From: Apilactobacillus nanyangensis
Lineage (GTDB): Bacteria > Bacillota > Bacilli > Lactobacillales > Lactobacillaceae
Assembly (NCBI RefSeq): GCF_016861915.1
Contig: NZ_BOLX01000003.1
Span: 1 to 64,000 of the forward strand
DNA length: 64,000 bases
Reading direction: 5' to 3'
The stretch's first letter is position 1. The number at the start of each line of letters is the position of its first letter. Of the stretch, positions 8,055 through 18,585 are shown piece after piece. The notes under the pieces were generated by a model. The model was not told the DNA's origin and did not search any database. It was given only the letters and a program-made list of their open reading frames with translations. A program made the position numbers and the translations under genes.

Positions 8055-8091
8055 CCTTTCAAAAAAACGTACTATATTATCTATATTTAAT

Positions 8092-8109
8092 ATATTATAC
8101 GTATATTAC
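8092..8109. promoter_or_regulatory. Near-palindrome upstream of MFS paralogue 2
   Basis: ATATTATACGTATATTAC shares 16 of 18 positions with the perfect palindrome before paralogue 1 and lies about 38 bp before the start. This repetition suggests one regulator controls both transporters. Confidence 0.55.
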
Positions 8110-8155
8110 CACTATTCACGATTAAAACAACCCCTTTTCACATAAAAAAGTGAAT

Positions 8156-8190
8156 AAAAAAGGATGATTAACTAATTAATCATCCTTTTT
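8156..8190. terminator. Terminator overlapping the DUF1003 stop codon
   Basis: GGATGATTAA-CTAA-TTAATCATCC flanked by A5 and T5 runs contains the minus-strand TAA stop of the DUF1003 gene. Confidence 0.9.
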
Positions 8191-8766
8191 ATTTTGTAGA
8201 TTATCTTCAATATTTTTCTCACGTTGGGAAGCTTCGATACGGATTAACATTTCCATTTGCAACTGATTTAGCTGACTTTGGTGCTTATTGTATTTAGTTT
8301 GTAAATCAACCTTAGCGTGTAATAGTTTCAATTCTTCTTCAGAGCGTAAGTTAACGTGGTAGTCGTTTCGACGGTTTAGGTCATCTTTTTCACCGGCACG
8401 GTTTTGACTCATCATGATGATGGGGGCCTGAATGGCGGAAATACATGAAAGCGCCAAGTTCAAAAGAATGAATGGGTATGGATCAAAATGCCAGCCGAAT
8501 AGTTGCATGACATTAATAATCATCCAGCCAACTAGAAAGACGACGAATGAGATAACGAATCCCCAAGATCCTCCGACCTTAGCAACCTTGTCGGCTAATC
8601 GTTTACCAAATGTGTAGTTTTCTTGTAAGGCCTTATCGGCATCGATTACTTTAAAATCCTCGTTGTTAATTTTTTGGGTTAAACGACGGTCAATCTTATT
8701 AAAAGCCGCCTCGTCTTTTCGCATCGCTTTTTTGATATCAGCATATTGTTGTGCGTAATTTTCCAT
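8176..8766 (-). CDS. DUF1003 family membrane protein
   Basis: This 196-residue protein has the DUF1003 core at about residues 60-140. Helix VGGSWGFVISFVVFLVGWMIIN is followed by FDPYPFILLNLALSCISAIQAPIIMMSQNR, and then DRxNDYxVNLRSEEE-like residues (LNRRNDYHVNLRSEEE). The C-terminal third is a long charged coiled-coil-like helix (about 145-196). The family is widespread, has two membrane helices, and has no assigned biochemical function. It stands alone between the MFS pair and the purine operon, with its own terminator. Confidence 0.88.
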   Translation of the reverse strand: MENYAQQYADIKKAMRKDEAAFNKIDRRLTQKINNEDFKVIDADKALQENYTFGKRLADKVAKVGGSWGFVISFVVFLVGWMIINVMQLFGWHFDPYPFILLNLALSCISAIQAPIIMMSQNRAGEKDDLNRRNDYHVNLRSEEELKLLHAKVDLQTKYNKHQSQLNQLQMEMLIRIEASQREKNIEDNLQNKKDD

Positions 8767-8843
8767 TGTTTCAACTCCCTAAAATATGTATAAACAAAAG
8801 TCTATACTTTATTAACCTAATATACAAAGATAAAAACTTACAG

Positions 8844-8872
8844 CAAAAAAGCTATGGCATTCACCATAGCTT
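8844..8872 (-). terminator. Terminator of the purine operon
   Basis: On the minus strand AAGCTATGG-TGAATG-CCATAGCTT followed by a T run. The loop holds the TGA stop codon of purD, so the hairpin begins inside the coding sequence. Confidence 0.9.
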
Positions 8873-10138
8873 CTTGATTGATCTAAACGCTTTATCACCA
8901 ATATCGGTTCGATAAGCGTAGTCGTTTGAGTCAACGTTATTCTTAATCGCTTGATTAACATTTGCTTGAGCAGCCTTTAAGTCCTTGTCTGAGGAAATCA
9001 CCATCATGATGCGTCCACCAGAGCTGACTAATTTTTCGTCTTGTTCTTCCACTCCCGCGTAAGCCAATGACAATTTTTCATCGCTAAACTGAGGAAGTGT
9101 AAGACCATTTTTATGGTTACCAGGATAGCCCTTAGCAGCTAGGACGTTGCCTAGGAAGTATCGGTCGGTTTTCCAATCAACGGTTTGAGCTTGATGGTTC
9201 ATTAGTTTGACAATCACATCCCCCAAATCACCTTGCAACTGTGGCAAGATGACTTGAGTTTCTGGATCACCCATTCGAACGTTGAACTCGATGACTTTGA
9301 CACCGTCTTTGGTCAGGATTAATCCAGCGTATAGAAAACCTTGGAATAAAATGCCTCGTTTGTGCATTTCAGCCAACACGGGTCTAATCACCTTCACTAA
9401 TCCTTTATTCAAGACGTCATCGCCAAATTGAGGCAGTGGACTATAAGCCCCCATTCCACCGGTGTTTGGTCCCTTATCACCATCGTAGATACGTTTGTGG
9501 TCTTGGGCTAGCGGCATGGTTATAACATCAGTTCCGTTTACCATCACAATCATCGAGAATTCTTGACCATCAAGGTATTCTTCAATCAAAATTTCTTGGT
9601 TGGCATCATTATCGTAGATTGAGGCTAAAGTCTTTCTGGCCTCAGCTAAGTCTTTGATAATGAAAACCCCTTTCCCAGCTGCCAAACCATTTAGTTTCAC
9701 AACGATTGGAAAATCGTGTTCTTCCATGTATGAAAGAGCAGCATCGTGATTATTAAAGGTAGCATATGCAGCAGTTGGAACACCGGCTGATTGCATCACT
9801 TCTTTGGCAAACTCCTTTGAGCTTTCCAATTGAGCAGCCTCTTTGTTGGGACCAAAGACCTTCAAGCCAGCATTAGTAAAACGGTCAACAATGCCGTCAC
9901 TAAGTGGTTTTTCTGGACCAACAACAGTCCAATCAATTTGATTATCTAAGGTAAATTGGATTAGAGCATCGAAATCCAACTCTTCAATATCAACGGTTTG
10001 AACTCTACCAATCATATTCATCATTGGATTACCGGGTGCTACAAAAACTTCTCGATTGACGTTCTTTGCTAAACTTTGTGCCATCGCATATTCACGACCG
10101 CCTGAACCAATCAATAACCATTTTTCCATCTTCATCAT
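8861..10138 (-). CDS. purD: Phosphoribosylamine-glycine ligase
   Basis: This 425-residue ATP-grasp enzyme joins phosphoribosylamine and glycine (GAR synthesis), step 2 of IMP biosynthesis. The N-terminal WLLIGSGGREYAM Rossmann-like turn, VVGPEKPLSDG, the ATP-grasp lysine segment VVKLNGLAAGKGVF and the metal site EFNVRMGDPETQ are all present. Three clustered ATGs (10138, 10135, 10129) follow GTGAGG. The second or third has the better spacing, so the true N-terminus may be one or three residues shorter. It is the last gene of the pur operon, and its stop is embedded in the terminator. Confidence 0.97.
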   Translation of the reverse strand: MMKMEKWLLIGSGGREYAMAQSLAKNVNREVFVAPGNPMMNMIGRVQTVDIEELDFDALIQFTLDNQIDWTVVGPEKPLSDGIVDRFTNAGLKVFGPNKEAAQLESSKEFAKEVMQSAGVPTAAYATFNNHDAALSYMEEHDFPIVVKLNGLAAGKGVFIIKDLAEARKTLASIYDNDANQEILIEEYLDGQEFSMIVMVNGTDVITMPLAQDHKRIYDGDKGPNTGGMGAYSPLPQFGDDVLNKGLVKVIRPVLAEMHKRGILFQGFLYAGLILTKDGVKVIEFNVRMGDPETQVILPQLQGDLGDVIVKLMNHQAQTVDWKTDRYFLGNVLAAKGYPGNHKNGLTLPQFSDEKLSLAYAGVEEQDEKLVSSGGRIMMVISSDKDLKAAQANVNQAIKNNVDSNDYAYRTDIGDKAFRSIKKLW

Positions 10139-10147
10139 AACCTCACT

Positions 10148-11680
10148 CTAGTGTTTGAAATGACGGTTGCCACTAAATACAAGGGCAATGCCTAATTCGT
10201 CAGCTTTATCAATTGAATCTTGATCACGGATACTTCCACCAGGTTCAACAATTGCTGTGATACCGTGTTCAGCAGCGAATTCAACACAATCATCCATTGG
10301 GAAGTAAGCATCTGAACCTAATACTGCGTTTGCGTAGTCTGACTTAGTTTCAGCCTTTTTGATAGCAATCTTAGTTGAGTCAATACGGTTTGGTTGACCA
10401 GAACCAACCCCTAAAGTTTGATGATCTGTAGTAACAACAATTGCATTACTCTTAACATGTTTTACGGCGTTTTGGGCGAATGCTAAAGCCTTCATTTGTT
10501 TTTCAGTTGGTTGTTTCTTTGAGACAACCTTATATTCAGTTGGTTCTTCATGAAGTAAATCACGTTCTTGAACTAACATACCGCCTAACACTGAAACTAA
10601 ACCCTTCTTGTCTGGGTTAATCTTATCGAAGTCAACAGTTAGTAAACGGATGTTTTTCTTCTTAGCTAATACGTCATAAGCTTCGTCGGTGAATGATGGA
10701 GCGATTACTATTTCCAAGAAGATGGCGTGCATCTTTTCGGCAGTAGCTAAATCAACTTCGCGGTTTAATGCGATGATTCCGCCAAAAATTGAAGTTGAAT
10801 CTGATTCATAAGCTAAGTTCCAAGCAGTTAATAGGTCATCGGCAGTACCAATACCACATGGGTTCATGTGTTTTAATGCAACAACAGTAGCTTGATCTGG
10901 GAATTCTGCAACGATACGAAGTGCGGCGTCAGCATCCCTTACGTTGTTGTATGATAGCTTCTTACCATGTAGTTGTTTGGCATTAGCTAATGAGTATGTT
11001 TCAGGAATTGGTTCCTTGTAGTACGCAGCCTTTTGGTGACTGTTTTCACCGTAACGCATTGCTTCTACCTTTTCATATGTGTAAGTTAGCTTTTCTGGGA
11101 ATTCTTCTTTGGTTAGGTAGTTGGCAATTAATGCGTCGTATGCTGCAGTATGTCTAAAGGCCTTCGCTGCCAATGCGCTTCTGTATTCAGCGTCGACTTC
11201 ATTAGCATCGTATCTTGCGATGTAGTCGTCGTAGTCTGCTACGTCGGTAATTACGATTACGTCTTGGCTGTTTTTAGCAGCGGCTCTTAGCATTGAAGGA
11301 CCACCGATATCAATATTTTCAATTGCATCGGCATATGTAACGTCCGGCTTTTCAATGGTTTCTTTAAATGGGTATAGGTTCACACAAACTAGATCGATTA
11401 GACCAATGTTTTGTTCCTTTAATTGTTGCATGTGTTCTTCATTGTCGCGACGAGCTAGGATTCCAGCGTGGATGCGTGGATGTAACGTCTTCACACGGCC
11501 GTCTAACATTTCAGAGAAATTAGTAATTTCTTCAACGGCAATCGCGTCGACACCGTTGTCTAATAATGTCTTCAATGTTCCACCGGTTGAGACAATATCG
11601 TAATCACGTTGTTCTAGTTGCTTGGCAAATTCAACAATTCCATTCTTATCTGAGACACTTAACAATGCTAACTTTTTCAA
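10148..11680 (-). CDS. purH: Bifunctional AICAR formyltransferase/IMP cyclohydrolase
   Basis: This enzyme of about 510 residues catalyses the last two steps to IMP. The N-terminal cyclohydrolase (MGS-like fold) has [17 protein letters not shown] and [16 protein letters not shown]. The C-terminal AICAR transformylase has [10 protein letters not shown] with the lysine-histidine pair. The start is a TTG at 11680 because AAAAGGGAG lies nine bases before it and homologues begin at [10 protein letters not shown]. An in-frame TTG at 11701 would lie upstream of that site. The TTG is one base after the purN stop, indicating tight coupling. Confidence 0.96.
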   Translation of the reverse strand: MKKLALLSVSDKNGIVEFAKQLEQRDYDIVSTGGTLKTLLDNGVDAIAVEEITNFSEMLDGRVKTLHPRIHAGILARRDNEEHMQQLKEQNIGLIDLVCVNLYPFKETIEKPDVTYADAIENIDIGGPSMLRAAAKNSQDVIVITDVADYDDYIARYDANEVDAEYRSALAAKAFRHTAAYDALIANYLTKEEFPEKLTYTYEKVEAMRYGENSHQKAAYYKEPIPETYSLANAKQLHGKKLSYNNVRDADAALRIVAEFPDQATVVALKHMNPCGIGTADDLLTAWNLAYESDSTSIFGGIIALNREVDLATAEKMHAIFLEIVIAPSFTDEAYDVLAKKKNIRLLTVDFDKINPDKKGLVSVLGGMLVQERDLLHEEPTEYKVVSKKQPTEKQMKALAFAQNAVKHVKSNAIVVTTDHQTLGVGSGQPNRIDSTKIAIKKAETKSDYANAVLGSDAYFPMDDCVEFAAEHGITAIVEPGGSIRDQDSIDKADELGIALVFSGNRHFKH

Positions 11681-11681
11681 T

Positions 11682-12272
11682 TTAAATAACTCCCTTTTCA
11701 ATTAATTGTAAAATCGTGCGTGGGTACAACTGATGTTCAACATCATGAATTCGATTTTCCAAATCCGCTAACGAATCACCTTCTTTTCTAAAAACTTCCT
11801 CTTGAGCAATAATCTGACCGGAGTCAATCCCCGAATCCACAAAGTGAATTGTGACTCCTGTCTTATCAACACCAGCGTTGTAGGCATCTAAGATACCCTG
11901 TTTGCCAGGAAAACTCGGCAAGAGCGCTGGATGGATGTTGATAATCTTATTGGGATAAGCATTCAATAACGTTTCCCCAACAATTCTCATATAGCCGGCT
12001 AAGATAATGACTTTAACACCCTTTTGCTTGAGCGCTTCTAGAATGCGACCCTCACGAATCGCTCTTTTTTCGCCCTTATGCAGTTCCGCAATCAAGACTT
12101 CAACGTTCTTTTTCTCGGCCCTTTGCACCACAAACGCATCATGGTGATCACATACCAACAATTTAATATCGATTGGTAGGTCAGCTTCAGCAATCGCGTC
12201 GAAGTTAGTCCCGTTTCCCGATGCAAAAATTGCAACGGGGAGTTTATCTGATTTCAACTGCTTGTTGCTCAC
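11682..12272 (-). CDS. purN: Phosphoribosylglycinamide formyltransferase
   Basis: This 196-residue enzyme transfers formyl from 10-formyl-THF to [12 protein letters not shown] binds the phosphate. The catalytic Asn-His pair is in [13 protein letters not shown], and the aspartate is in [12 protein letters not shown]. The start is GTG at 12272, preceded by GAGGTGG six bases away. It overlaps the purM end by 29 bases. It is folate-dependent, unlike the formate-using PurT. Confidence 0.95.
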   Translation of the reverse strand: MSNKQLKSDKLPVAIFASGNGTNFDAIAEADLPIDIKLLVCDHHDAFVVQRAEKKNVEVLIAELHKGEKRAIREGRILEALKQKGVKVIILAGYMRIVGETLLNAYPNKIINIHPALLPSFPGKQGILDAYNAGVDKTGVTIHFVDSGIDSGQIIAQEEVFRKEGDSLADLENRIHDVEHQLYPRTILQLIEKGVI

Positions 12273-13278
12273 GTTTTACCACCTCACCAATCTCGAAATA
12301 TTCTAGGCCATTATCAGAAAGGTAATTTGTCACTGCTTGAACGTATTCTTCTGGAGCGACTAACACCATGCCGATTCCTTGGTTAAACACAAGATCCATG
12401 TCGCTTTGATCCAAGTTACCCCAGTCTTGTAGGCACTTGAAGATGTTTGGCACCGTCCATGATGAACGGTCAATCTTGGCAGTTAAATCGTTTGGAATTA
12501 CTCTTGATAGGTTATCAGCAATTCCGCCACCAGTAATATTAGCAATCGCATGAATCGCACCAGATTCGACAATGCCCTTAACGTAGTGGTAGTACAAACG
12601 CGTTGGAGTTAATAGTTCATCAATCAATGGTTGTGATAAACCTTGGTATGTGGCGTTTAAATCAAGCTCCGCATCCTTGATAATCTTTCGAACCAATGAG
12701 TAACCGTTGGAATGAATTCCGGATGATTTCAAACCAATTAATTTGTCACCCTCTTTAACGTTTTGTGCTCCTAGTAAACGTTTCTTGTCGGCAATCCCAA
12801 CCGCAAAACCACTCAAGTCATAGTCGTCTTGTTTGTAGATGCCAGGCATTTCGGCCATTTCACCACCAATTAATGAAAGACCAGCTTGTTTACATCCCAT
12901 CACAACACCAGAAACGATTTCCTTTACTTCTTCTGGAAGCAACTTACCGATTCCGATGTAATCTAGAAAGAATAGTGGTTTAGCACCTTGCGCTAGGATG
13001 TCGTTGGCACACATGGCAACTAAATCAATACCGATAGTGGTATGACGTTTCGCTTGAATGGCCAACATCAATTTAGTTCCGACACCATCGGTTCCAGAAA
13101 TTAGAACCGGATCATCGTATTTTGCAAAATGAGATTGAAGTGAATACATTGCGCCGAATCCACCCAGACCATCAACAACACTTTGGTCATAGGTAGAAGC
13201 GACCATATCTTTGATTGAATTTACCGCTTTTTCGCCGCTTTCAACATCGACACCAGCTTCTTTATATTGGTTAACCAT
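12244..13278 (-). CDS. purM: Phosphoribosylformylglycinamidine cyclo-ligase
   Basis: This 344-residue AIR synthetase has the usual family length. The glycine-rich ATP site is LISGTDGVGTKL (about residues 58-70). VAMCANDILAQGAKPLFFLDY and GGEMAEMPGIY are diagnostic. It closes the imidazole ring of FGAM to give AIR. It overlaps the purF end by eight bases, and its ribosome site GAGGAGG lies inside purF. Confidence 0.97.
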   Translation of the reverse strand: MVNQYKEAGVDVESGEKAVNSIKDMVASTYDQSVVDGLGGFGAMYSLQSHFAKYDDPVLISGTDGVGTKLMLAIQAKRHTTIGIDLVAMCANDILAQGAKPLFFLDYIGIGKLLPEEVKEIVSGVVMGCKQAGLSLIGGEMAEMPGIYKQDDYDLSGFAVGIADKKRLLGAQNVKEGDKLIGLKSSGIHSNGYSLVRKIIKDAELDLNATYQGLSQPLIDELLTPTRLYYHYVKGIVESGAIHAIANITGGGIADNLSRVIPNDLTAKIDRSSWTVPNIFKCLQDWGNLDQSDMDLVFNQGIGMVLVAPEEYVQAVTNYLSDNGLEYFEIGEVVKREQQAVEIR

Positions 13279-14734
13279 TCACTTCGTCCTCCTCGTATAG
13301 GTGTAATCTCTTTGCTTCTGCATCATATGTTTCTTGGTAGTCATACAAAGGTGTTGGGTACTTACCATCGAAGTAAGCTGTACATAGACCATGGTATTGG
13401 TTGTCACAATCTAAATCGATTGCTTCGATTAAACCTTCAACACTTAGGTATTTTAATGAGTCTGCTTCAATAATGTCCTTGATTTCTTCGATACTGTGGT
13501 TGGCACCGATTAATTCACTTGGTTTTTGAATATCAATCCCATAGAAACATGGGTATTTCAAATCAGGTGAAGCAATTCGAACGTGGACTGATTTAGCACC
13601 AGCATCCTTTAACATCTTGACGATAAAACGACTGGTGGTTCCGCGGACGATTGAGTCATCAACTAAGATGACATCCTTATCTTTGATGACTGATTTAACA
13701 ACTGAAAGTTTCATTGAAACCCCGCGTTCACGACGTTCTTGCGTTGGTTCGATAAAGGTTCTGGCAACATATTGGTTCTTAATCAAGCCCATTTCATAAG
13801 GAATGCCACTTTCAATTGCATAACCCATCGCTGCAGATAGAGATGAGTTAGGCACTCCGATAACGACGTCAGCCTTAGTTGGGTTTTCACGTGCGACCAA
13901 AGCACCCATGCGTTTTCTAGCTTCATGGACTGAAACACCATGGATAACCGAGTCGGGACGAGCGAAGTAGACGTATTCCATTGAACAGATAGTTAGTTCA
14001 GTATCTTCAGTAAAGTGGTCAATCTTGATACCGGAGTCGTCGACAATGACGACTTCCCCTGGTTGAACATCCCTTACATATTCGGCTTGAACTTGATCTA
14101 GCGCACAGGTTTCACTACAGATAACCACGGCTCCGTCTTTTCTTCTTCCGACAACCAATGGACGTAATCCATTAGGGTCACATACCGCATACATGGCGTC
14201 AGGACTAAGTAAAACGTAGGCAAATCCCCCATGCATTTGGTTGGCTGCTTCTTTGATACGACCTAGGAAGGTGTCTTGGTTACTGATTTCGATTAAGTCA
14301 CCGAAGATTTCACTATCAGAATCGGATTGGAAGATGGTTCCAGTTTTTCTAAGCATTTCTTTTAGAGTGTCGGCATTAGTTAGGTTTCCGTTGTGTGATA
14401 GTGCAAAATGCGTTTCGGTGTTTTCAAACATAAATGGTTGCACATTGTTGATAGTATGGCTTCCAGCAGTTGCGTAACGAATGTGACCTAGTGCAGCATT
14501 CCCATGTAGTCGATCAAAGGCATGCGGGTCATCAAAAATAGCTCCAAGTAAACCTTGTCCGCGATATCGGTTTAGTCGTTTATTGGCATCAATGGCAAGA
14601 ATTCCAGCACCTTCTTGACCACGATGTTGTAAAGCGTGAAGACCGCTGTAAGCGACCTTAGCAGCTGGACCTTCAACGCCCCAGACACCAAAGACACCAC
14701 ATTCATCGTTTAAGCTTTTGACTTCATTTGGCAT
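13271..14734 (-). CDS. purF: Amidophosphoribosyltransferase
   Basis: This 487-residue enzyme commits PRPP to purines by adding ammonia from glutamine. The N-terminus [16 protein letters not shown] has Cys12 as the N-terminal nucleophile after an 11-residue propeptide, as in Bacillus subtilis PurF. The PRPP loop [13 protein letters not shown] is at about residue 350. Cysteines in the C-terminal half ([25 protein letters not shown]) fit the iron-sulfur ligands of the Bacillus type, which makes that form oxygen-labile. It overlaps purL by 25 bases. Confidence 0.97.
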   Translation of the reverse strand: MPNEVKSLNDECGVFGVWGVEGPAAKVAYSGLHALQHRGQEGAGILAIDANKRLNRYRGQGLLGAIFDDPHAFDRLHGNAALGHIRYATAGSHTINNVQPFMFENTETHFALSHNGNLTNADTLKEMLRKTGTIFQSDSDSEIFGDLIEISNQDTFLGRIKEAANQMHGGFAYVLLSPDAMYAVCDPNGLRPLVVGRRKDGAVVICSETCALDQVQAEYVRDVQPGEVVIVDDSGIKIDHFTEDTELTICSMEYVYFARPDSVIHGVSVHEARKRMGALVARENPTKADVVIGVPNSSLSAAMGYAIESGIPYEMGLIKNQYVARTFIEPTQERRERGVSMKLSVVKSVIKDKDVILVDDSIVRGTTSRFIVKMLKDAGAKSVHVRIASPDLKYPCFYGIDIQKPSELIGANHSIEEIKDIIEADSLKYLSVEGLIEAIDLDCDNQYHGLCTAYFDGKYPTPLYDYQETYDAEAKRLHLYEEDEVNG

Positions 14735-16932
14735 GATAAACTTTCCTTCCAGATGGTTTTTAGTGCAGTCACATCATCAACATATTGACCATCTTGTAGT
14801 TGTAAGTTGATTTGTTGGCTGTCGTCAGTTACACCAATCAAGTGCGCTTTCTTACCAGCTAGTTTTTCGAAGGCTGCTTGGTCTTCTTGGCTAACTGATA
14901 CGACGTATCTTGATTGAGTTTCTGAGAATAGTTGTGCTTTAGTAATATCGATTTCACCCTTTAAACCAAGGTTGTGTTCGAATAAAGATTCAAGAATTGA
15001 AACGATAATTCCACCTTCACTAACATCGTGAGCAGATTCGATTAGGTGGTTATGAATTAAATCTAGTACCAAGCGTTGGTTGCTAAATTCTTCTTCGAGG
15101 TCAAAGTGGATTTTTCCTGAAATTTGACCTTCTAGGTGTTTTTGAATTTCTGAACCGGCAAAGTCATCGTTTGTGTCTCCGATAACGTAAACCAATTCGC
15201 CTGCTTCCTTGATATCAGATCGAGTAATGTATTGGTTATCTTCGATTAGACCAACCATTCCAATCATTGGAGTTGGGTAAATCGCCTTGTTGTCTGTTTC
15301 GTTGTATAGCGAAACGTTTCCGGCGATTACAGGTGTATCGAATTTTTCACAAGCTTGAGAGATTCCTTCAACTGATTGATCCATTTCGAAGTAACTTTCT
15401 GAGTCGTCAGGGTTACCGAAGTTCAAACAATCGGTAATTCCAATTGGCACGGCACCGCTTGCGACGATGTTTCGAGCGGCTTCTGATACGGCAATTTGAC
15501 CACCTAGTTTTGGATCTAGGTAGATGTAACGACCGTTGGCATCAGTAGTCATGGCAAGTGACTTGTTAGTGCCACGAACACGAATTACTCCTGAGTCACT
15601 ACCGGGTTGAACAACTGTGTTGGCTTGAACACGGCAGTCGTATTGGCGATAAACAGACTCTTTAGAAGCAATGGTAGGTTGTCCGATAATTGTCTTTACC
15701 ATGTCGTTAACATCGTTAATAACTGGTGTTTTGGCTTCATCGACGTTTTTCAAACGGTCAGGTTCAACAACATCGTGTTGGTATTCAGGAACATCGTTAA
15801 CCAAACTTGAGGTTGGAATGTCACAAACAAGTTCACCGTGTTGGTATAAACGATATTGTTTATCGTCGTTAACGTGACCAATTACGACAGCATCTAAATG
15901 ATGTTTTTCAAACACTTCTAGAACTTCGTCTTCATGGCCAGCCTTAACACATAGCAACATTCTTTCTTGAGATTCTGAAAGCATGATTTCATATGGAGTC
16001 ATGCCAATTTCTCTTTGTGGAACTAAATCTAAGTCAAGGTCGACTCCACTGTTAGCCTTGTCGGCCATTTCAGCTGATGATGATACTAGACCAGCAGCAC
16101 CCATATCTTGGATTCCTACTAGGATGTCCTTGTGGTTATGAGTGACTTCTAGACAGGCGTCGACAAGTAGTTTTTCCATGAACGGATCACCAACTTGAAC
16201 GGCTGAGCGGTCTGATTCTTCTTCAGTGCTGAATTGACTTGATGCAAAGGTAGCACCGTTAATTCCGTCACGTCCGGTCTTGGCACCCACATAGATGATT
16301 GAGTTACCGGCACCGGAGGCACGTCCAGCTTCAATGTCTGCTTGATCCATCAAACCGACACACATAACGTTGACCAATGGGTTTCCGTCATAACATGGGT
16401 CAAAGCTAATTTCGCCACCGACTGTTGGTACCCCGATACAGTTACCGTAACCTGCGATTCCGGCAACGACCTTGTCTAATAGGAAACGGTTCTTGTCATT
16501 AGTTAATTCACCGAAACGAAGACTATCTAGAGAAGCCACCGGTTTGGCACCCATTGAAAAGATGTCTCTGATGATTCCACCGACACCAGTAGCAGCACCT
16601 TCGTAAGGTTCAACGTAACTTGGATGGTTGTGACTTTCGGCTTTGAATACAACCGCTTGGTCATCACCAATATCTAGAACTCCGGCACCTTCACCAGGTC
16701 CTTGTAATACACGAGAACCGTCTGACCAGAACTTTCTTAAGACTGGCTTTGAGTTCTTGTATGAACAGTGTTCGCTCCACATTCCTGAGTACAAACCGGT
16801 TTCGGTGTAGTTAGGTAAGCGGTGCAAAATGTCATTTGAGATTAAGTTATATTCAAAATCAGTTAAACCCCAGTCTTGATAAATCTTTTGATCTTTAATA
16901 TCTTGGGGTGTAATTGTCTTTGGCTTTTCCAT
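14710..16932 (-). CDS. purL: Phosphoribosylformylglycinamidine synthase, large subunit
   Basis: This 740-residue small-type PurL lacks its own glutaminase and works with PurS and PurQ, both encoded just upstream. [13 protein letters not shown] near residue 55, [21 protein letters not shown] and the second half DCLNFGNP are characteristic. It uses ATP and ammonia delivered from PurQ to turn FGAR into FGAM. The ribosome site GGAGC lies in the four-base-gap junction after purQ. Confidence 0.97.
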   Translation of the reverse strand: MEKPKTITPQDIKDQKIYQDWGLTDFEYNLISNDILHRLPNYTETGLYSGMWSEHCSYKNSKPVLRKFWSDGSRVLQGPGEGAGVLDIGDDQAVVFKAESHNHPSYVEPYEGAATGVGGIIRDIFSMGAKPVASLDSLRFGELTNDKNRFLLDKVVAGIAGYGNCIGVPTVGGEISFDPCYDGNPLVNVMCVGLMDQADIEAGRASGAGNSIIYVGAKTGRDGINGATFASSQFSTEEESDRSAVQVGDPFMEKLLVDACLEVTHNHKDILVGIQDMGAAGLVSSSAEMADKANSGVDLDLDLVPQREIGMTPYEIMLSESQERMLLCVKAGHEDEVLEVFEKHHLDAVVIGHVNDDKQYRLYQHGELVCDIPTSSLVNDVPEYQHDVVEPDRLKNVDEAKTPVINDVNDMVKTIIGQPTIASKESVYRQYDCRVQANTVVQPGSDSGVIRVRGTNKSLAMTTDANGRYIYLDPKLGGQIAVSEAARNIVASGAVPIGITDCLNFGNPDDSESYFEMDQSVEGISQACEKFDTPVIAGNVSLYNETDNKAIYPTPMIGMVGLIEDNQYITRSDIKEAGELVYVIGDTNDDFAGSEIQKHLEGQISGKIHFDLEEEFSNQRLVLDLIHNHLIESAHDVSEGGIIVSILESLFEHNLGLKGEIDITKAQLFSETQSRYVVSVSQEDQAAFEKLAGKKAHLIGVTDDSQQINLQLQDGQYVDDVTALKTIWKESLSCQMKSKA

Positions 16933-16936
16933 CTTG

Positions 16937-17602
16937 TTAGCTCCTAACGTGATTTAATAATGACTTGAATAACTTCAAGCCGTCAGTTCCACCTAAAATA
17001 CTTTCAACGGCACGTTCTGGATGAGGCATCATTCCTAAAACATTACCTTGTTCGTTCACGACACCTGCGATGTTGTCACAACTACCGTTGGGATTATCTT
17101 CGTAAGCGAAGACGATTTGATTGTTAGCCTTTAATTGAGCTAAAGTTTCGTCGTCACAGTAGTAGTTACCTTCACCGTGAGCGATTGGAATATCGATAAC
17201 TTCTGATTCTTCGTATTGGTCGGTAAACATTGTGTCGTTATTTTGGACACGTAATTTGGACCAATCTGAGATGAATTCCATGCTGGTGTTGTGTTGAAGT
17301 GAACCGGGTAATAGGTTAGCTTCCGTTAGGATTTGGAAACCATTGCAGACACCCAATACTGGTTTGCCTTCAGCAGCCATTTCCTTAACTGATTCCATAA
17401 CCGGTGCAAAACGAGCAACGGCACCACTTCTTAGGTAATCACCGTATGAAAAACCACCAGGAATCAAGACACCATCGTATCCGTCTAAGTTAGTAGCATC
17501 TGAAGTAACTAGGTCAACGTCTTCATTTAGTGAGTCGCGCACTGCATAATACATATCCATGTCACAGTTGGAGCCGGGAAAACTAATTACTGCAAACTTC
17601 AT
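16937..17602 (-). CDS. purQ: Phosphoribosylformylglycinamidine synthase, glutaminase subunit
   Basis: This 221-residue class-I glutamine amidotransferase has its nucleophile in [11 protein letters not shown] (near residue 86) and the His-Glu partners in [10 protein letters not shown]. It supplies ammonia to PurL. Its ATG overlaps the purS stop as ATGA, a translationally coupled pair. Confidence 0.97.
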   Translation of the reverse strand: MKFAVISFPGSNCDMDMYYAVRDSLNEDVDLVTSDATNLDGYDGVLIPGGFSYGDYLRSGAVARFAPVMESVKEMAAEGKPVLGVCNGFQILTEANLLPGSLQHNTSMEFISDWSKLRVQNNDTMFTDQYEESEVIDIPIAHGEGNYYCDDETLAQLKANNQIVFAYEDNPNGSCDNIAGVVNEQGNVLGMMPHPERAVESILGGTDGLKLFKSLLNHVRS

Positions 17603-17853
17603 TTTGCCACTCCCTTTAGTTCAAATTCGAATGATTCCATGTTGTGGTTCACCAATAAATCTTTGGCGATGTCGTTAACTACCTTTGATGCTTCATCTTC
17701 GCTGCTTGCTTTGATGTTAACTTCAAAGTACTTACCTTGTTTGACTGAGTCGACCTTGTCGTAACCCAAACGTTGTAAGGCATTCAATACTGCTTCACCT
17801 TGAGGATCTAAAATTGATGCTTTGTGATGGACATAAATCTGTGCTAAATACAT
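17599..17853 (-). CDS. purS: Phosphoribosylformylglycinamidine synthase subunit PurS
   Basis: This 84-residue adaptor subunit has the PurS pattern [31 protein letters not shown]-like core. It bridges PurL and PurQ in the Gram-positive FGAM synthase. The start follows GGGAGGAAG. A four-base overlap with purQ follows. Confidence 0.95.
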   Translation of the reverse strand: MYLAQIYVHHKASILDPQGEAVLNALQRLGYDKVDSVKQGKYFEVNIKASSEDEASKVVNDIAKDLLVNHNMESFEFELKGVAK

Positions 17854-17866
17854 ATTTTCTTCCTCC

Positions 17867-18574
17867 CTAAATGGCTGCTCGTAAACGATTTAGAATTTCT
17901 AGATAACCTGGCATCATATCGCCAGCTTCTTTTCGAAAGACATCCTTATCTAATGATTCGTTAGTGTCTTTATCAAGTAAACGACATGAATCAGGTGAGA
18001 TTTCATCAGCTAGGATGATTTCACCATCTTCGTTAATTCCAAACTCTAGTTTGAAATCAACTAGCGTCACGTTCATCTTGTCGAATAATTGAGTCAAAAT
18101 TTGGTTAACCTTCAAACCGTCAGCTTCTAGTTGAGCTAACTTGTCGGATTCGATTAAATCTAAACCAATTGCATCAGACTTAGTAACGATTGGATCGTGC
18201 AAATCATTATCCTTATAAAAAAATTCGACAACTGGTTCTTTCAATGTTTGAAGATAATCAGTGCCGAATCTTTTTTGGAAATGTCCGGCTGCAAAGTTTC
18301 TAATTACAACTTCCAGCGGAATCATTTCAACTTTTTTATTTAATTGATCTGTTTCGTTAACACGTTCAATAAAGTGCGTAGCAACACCATTTTCGTTTAG
18401 GTATGTAAAAATCATACTTGAAATTTCATTGTTAACCGCACCCTTGTTTTCGATTAATTCATTACGCAAACCATCCCCAGCAGTGGTGTGGTCTGTGTAG
18501 TGCACACGCAATACGCTTGAATCATCGGTGGTGTATAGTTCTTTAGTCTTTCCTGATGCAACTAATGTAGTCAT
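17867..18574 (-). CDS. purC: SAICAR synthase
   Basis: This enzyme of about 235 residues joins CAIR and aspartate. LVASGKTKELY opens the ATP-binding fold. VEMIPLEVVIRNFAAGHFQKR and DFKLEFG carry conserved residues, and EISPDSCRL is the diagnostic loop. The ATG at 18574 is seven bases after GAGGAG. An upstream ATG at 18589 overlaps the purK stop but would put the ribosome site inside the gene. Confidence 0.96.
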   Translation of the reverse strand: MTTLVASGKTKELYTTDDSSVLRVHYTDHTTAGDGLRNELIENKGAVNNEISSMIFTYLNENGVATHFIERVNETDQLNKKVEMIPLEVVIRNFAAGHFQKRFGTDYLQTLKEPVVEFFYKDNDLHDPIVTKSDAIGLDLIESDKLAQLEADGLKVNQILTQLFDKMNVTLVDFKLEFGINEDGEIILADEISPDSCRLLDKDTNESLDKDVFRKEAGDMMPGYLEILNRLRAAI

Positions 18575-18585
18575 TTTAATTCTCC

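Noticed and set aside
11680-11701. Longer purH frame starting at TTG 11701
   Set aside because: The ribosome site AAAAGGGAG would lie inside the coding sequence. Homologues begin at the later TTG.
12765-12983. Open frames opposite purM and other pur genes
   Set aside because: They are shadows of conserved genes in other frames, without ribosome sites or recognisable products.
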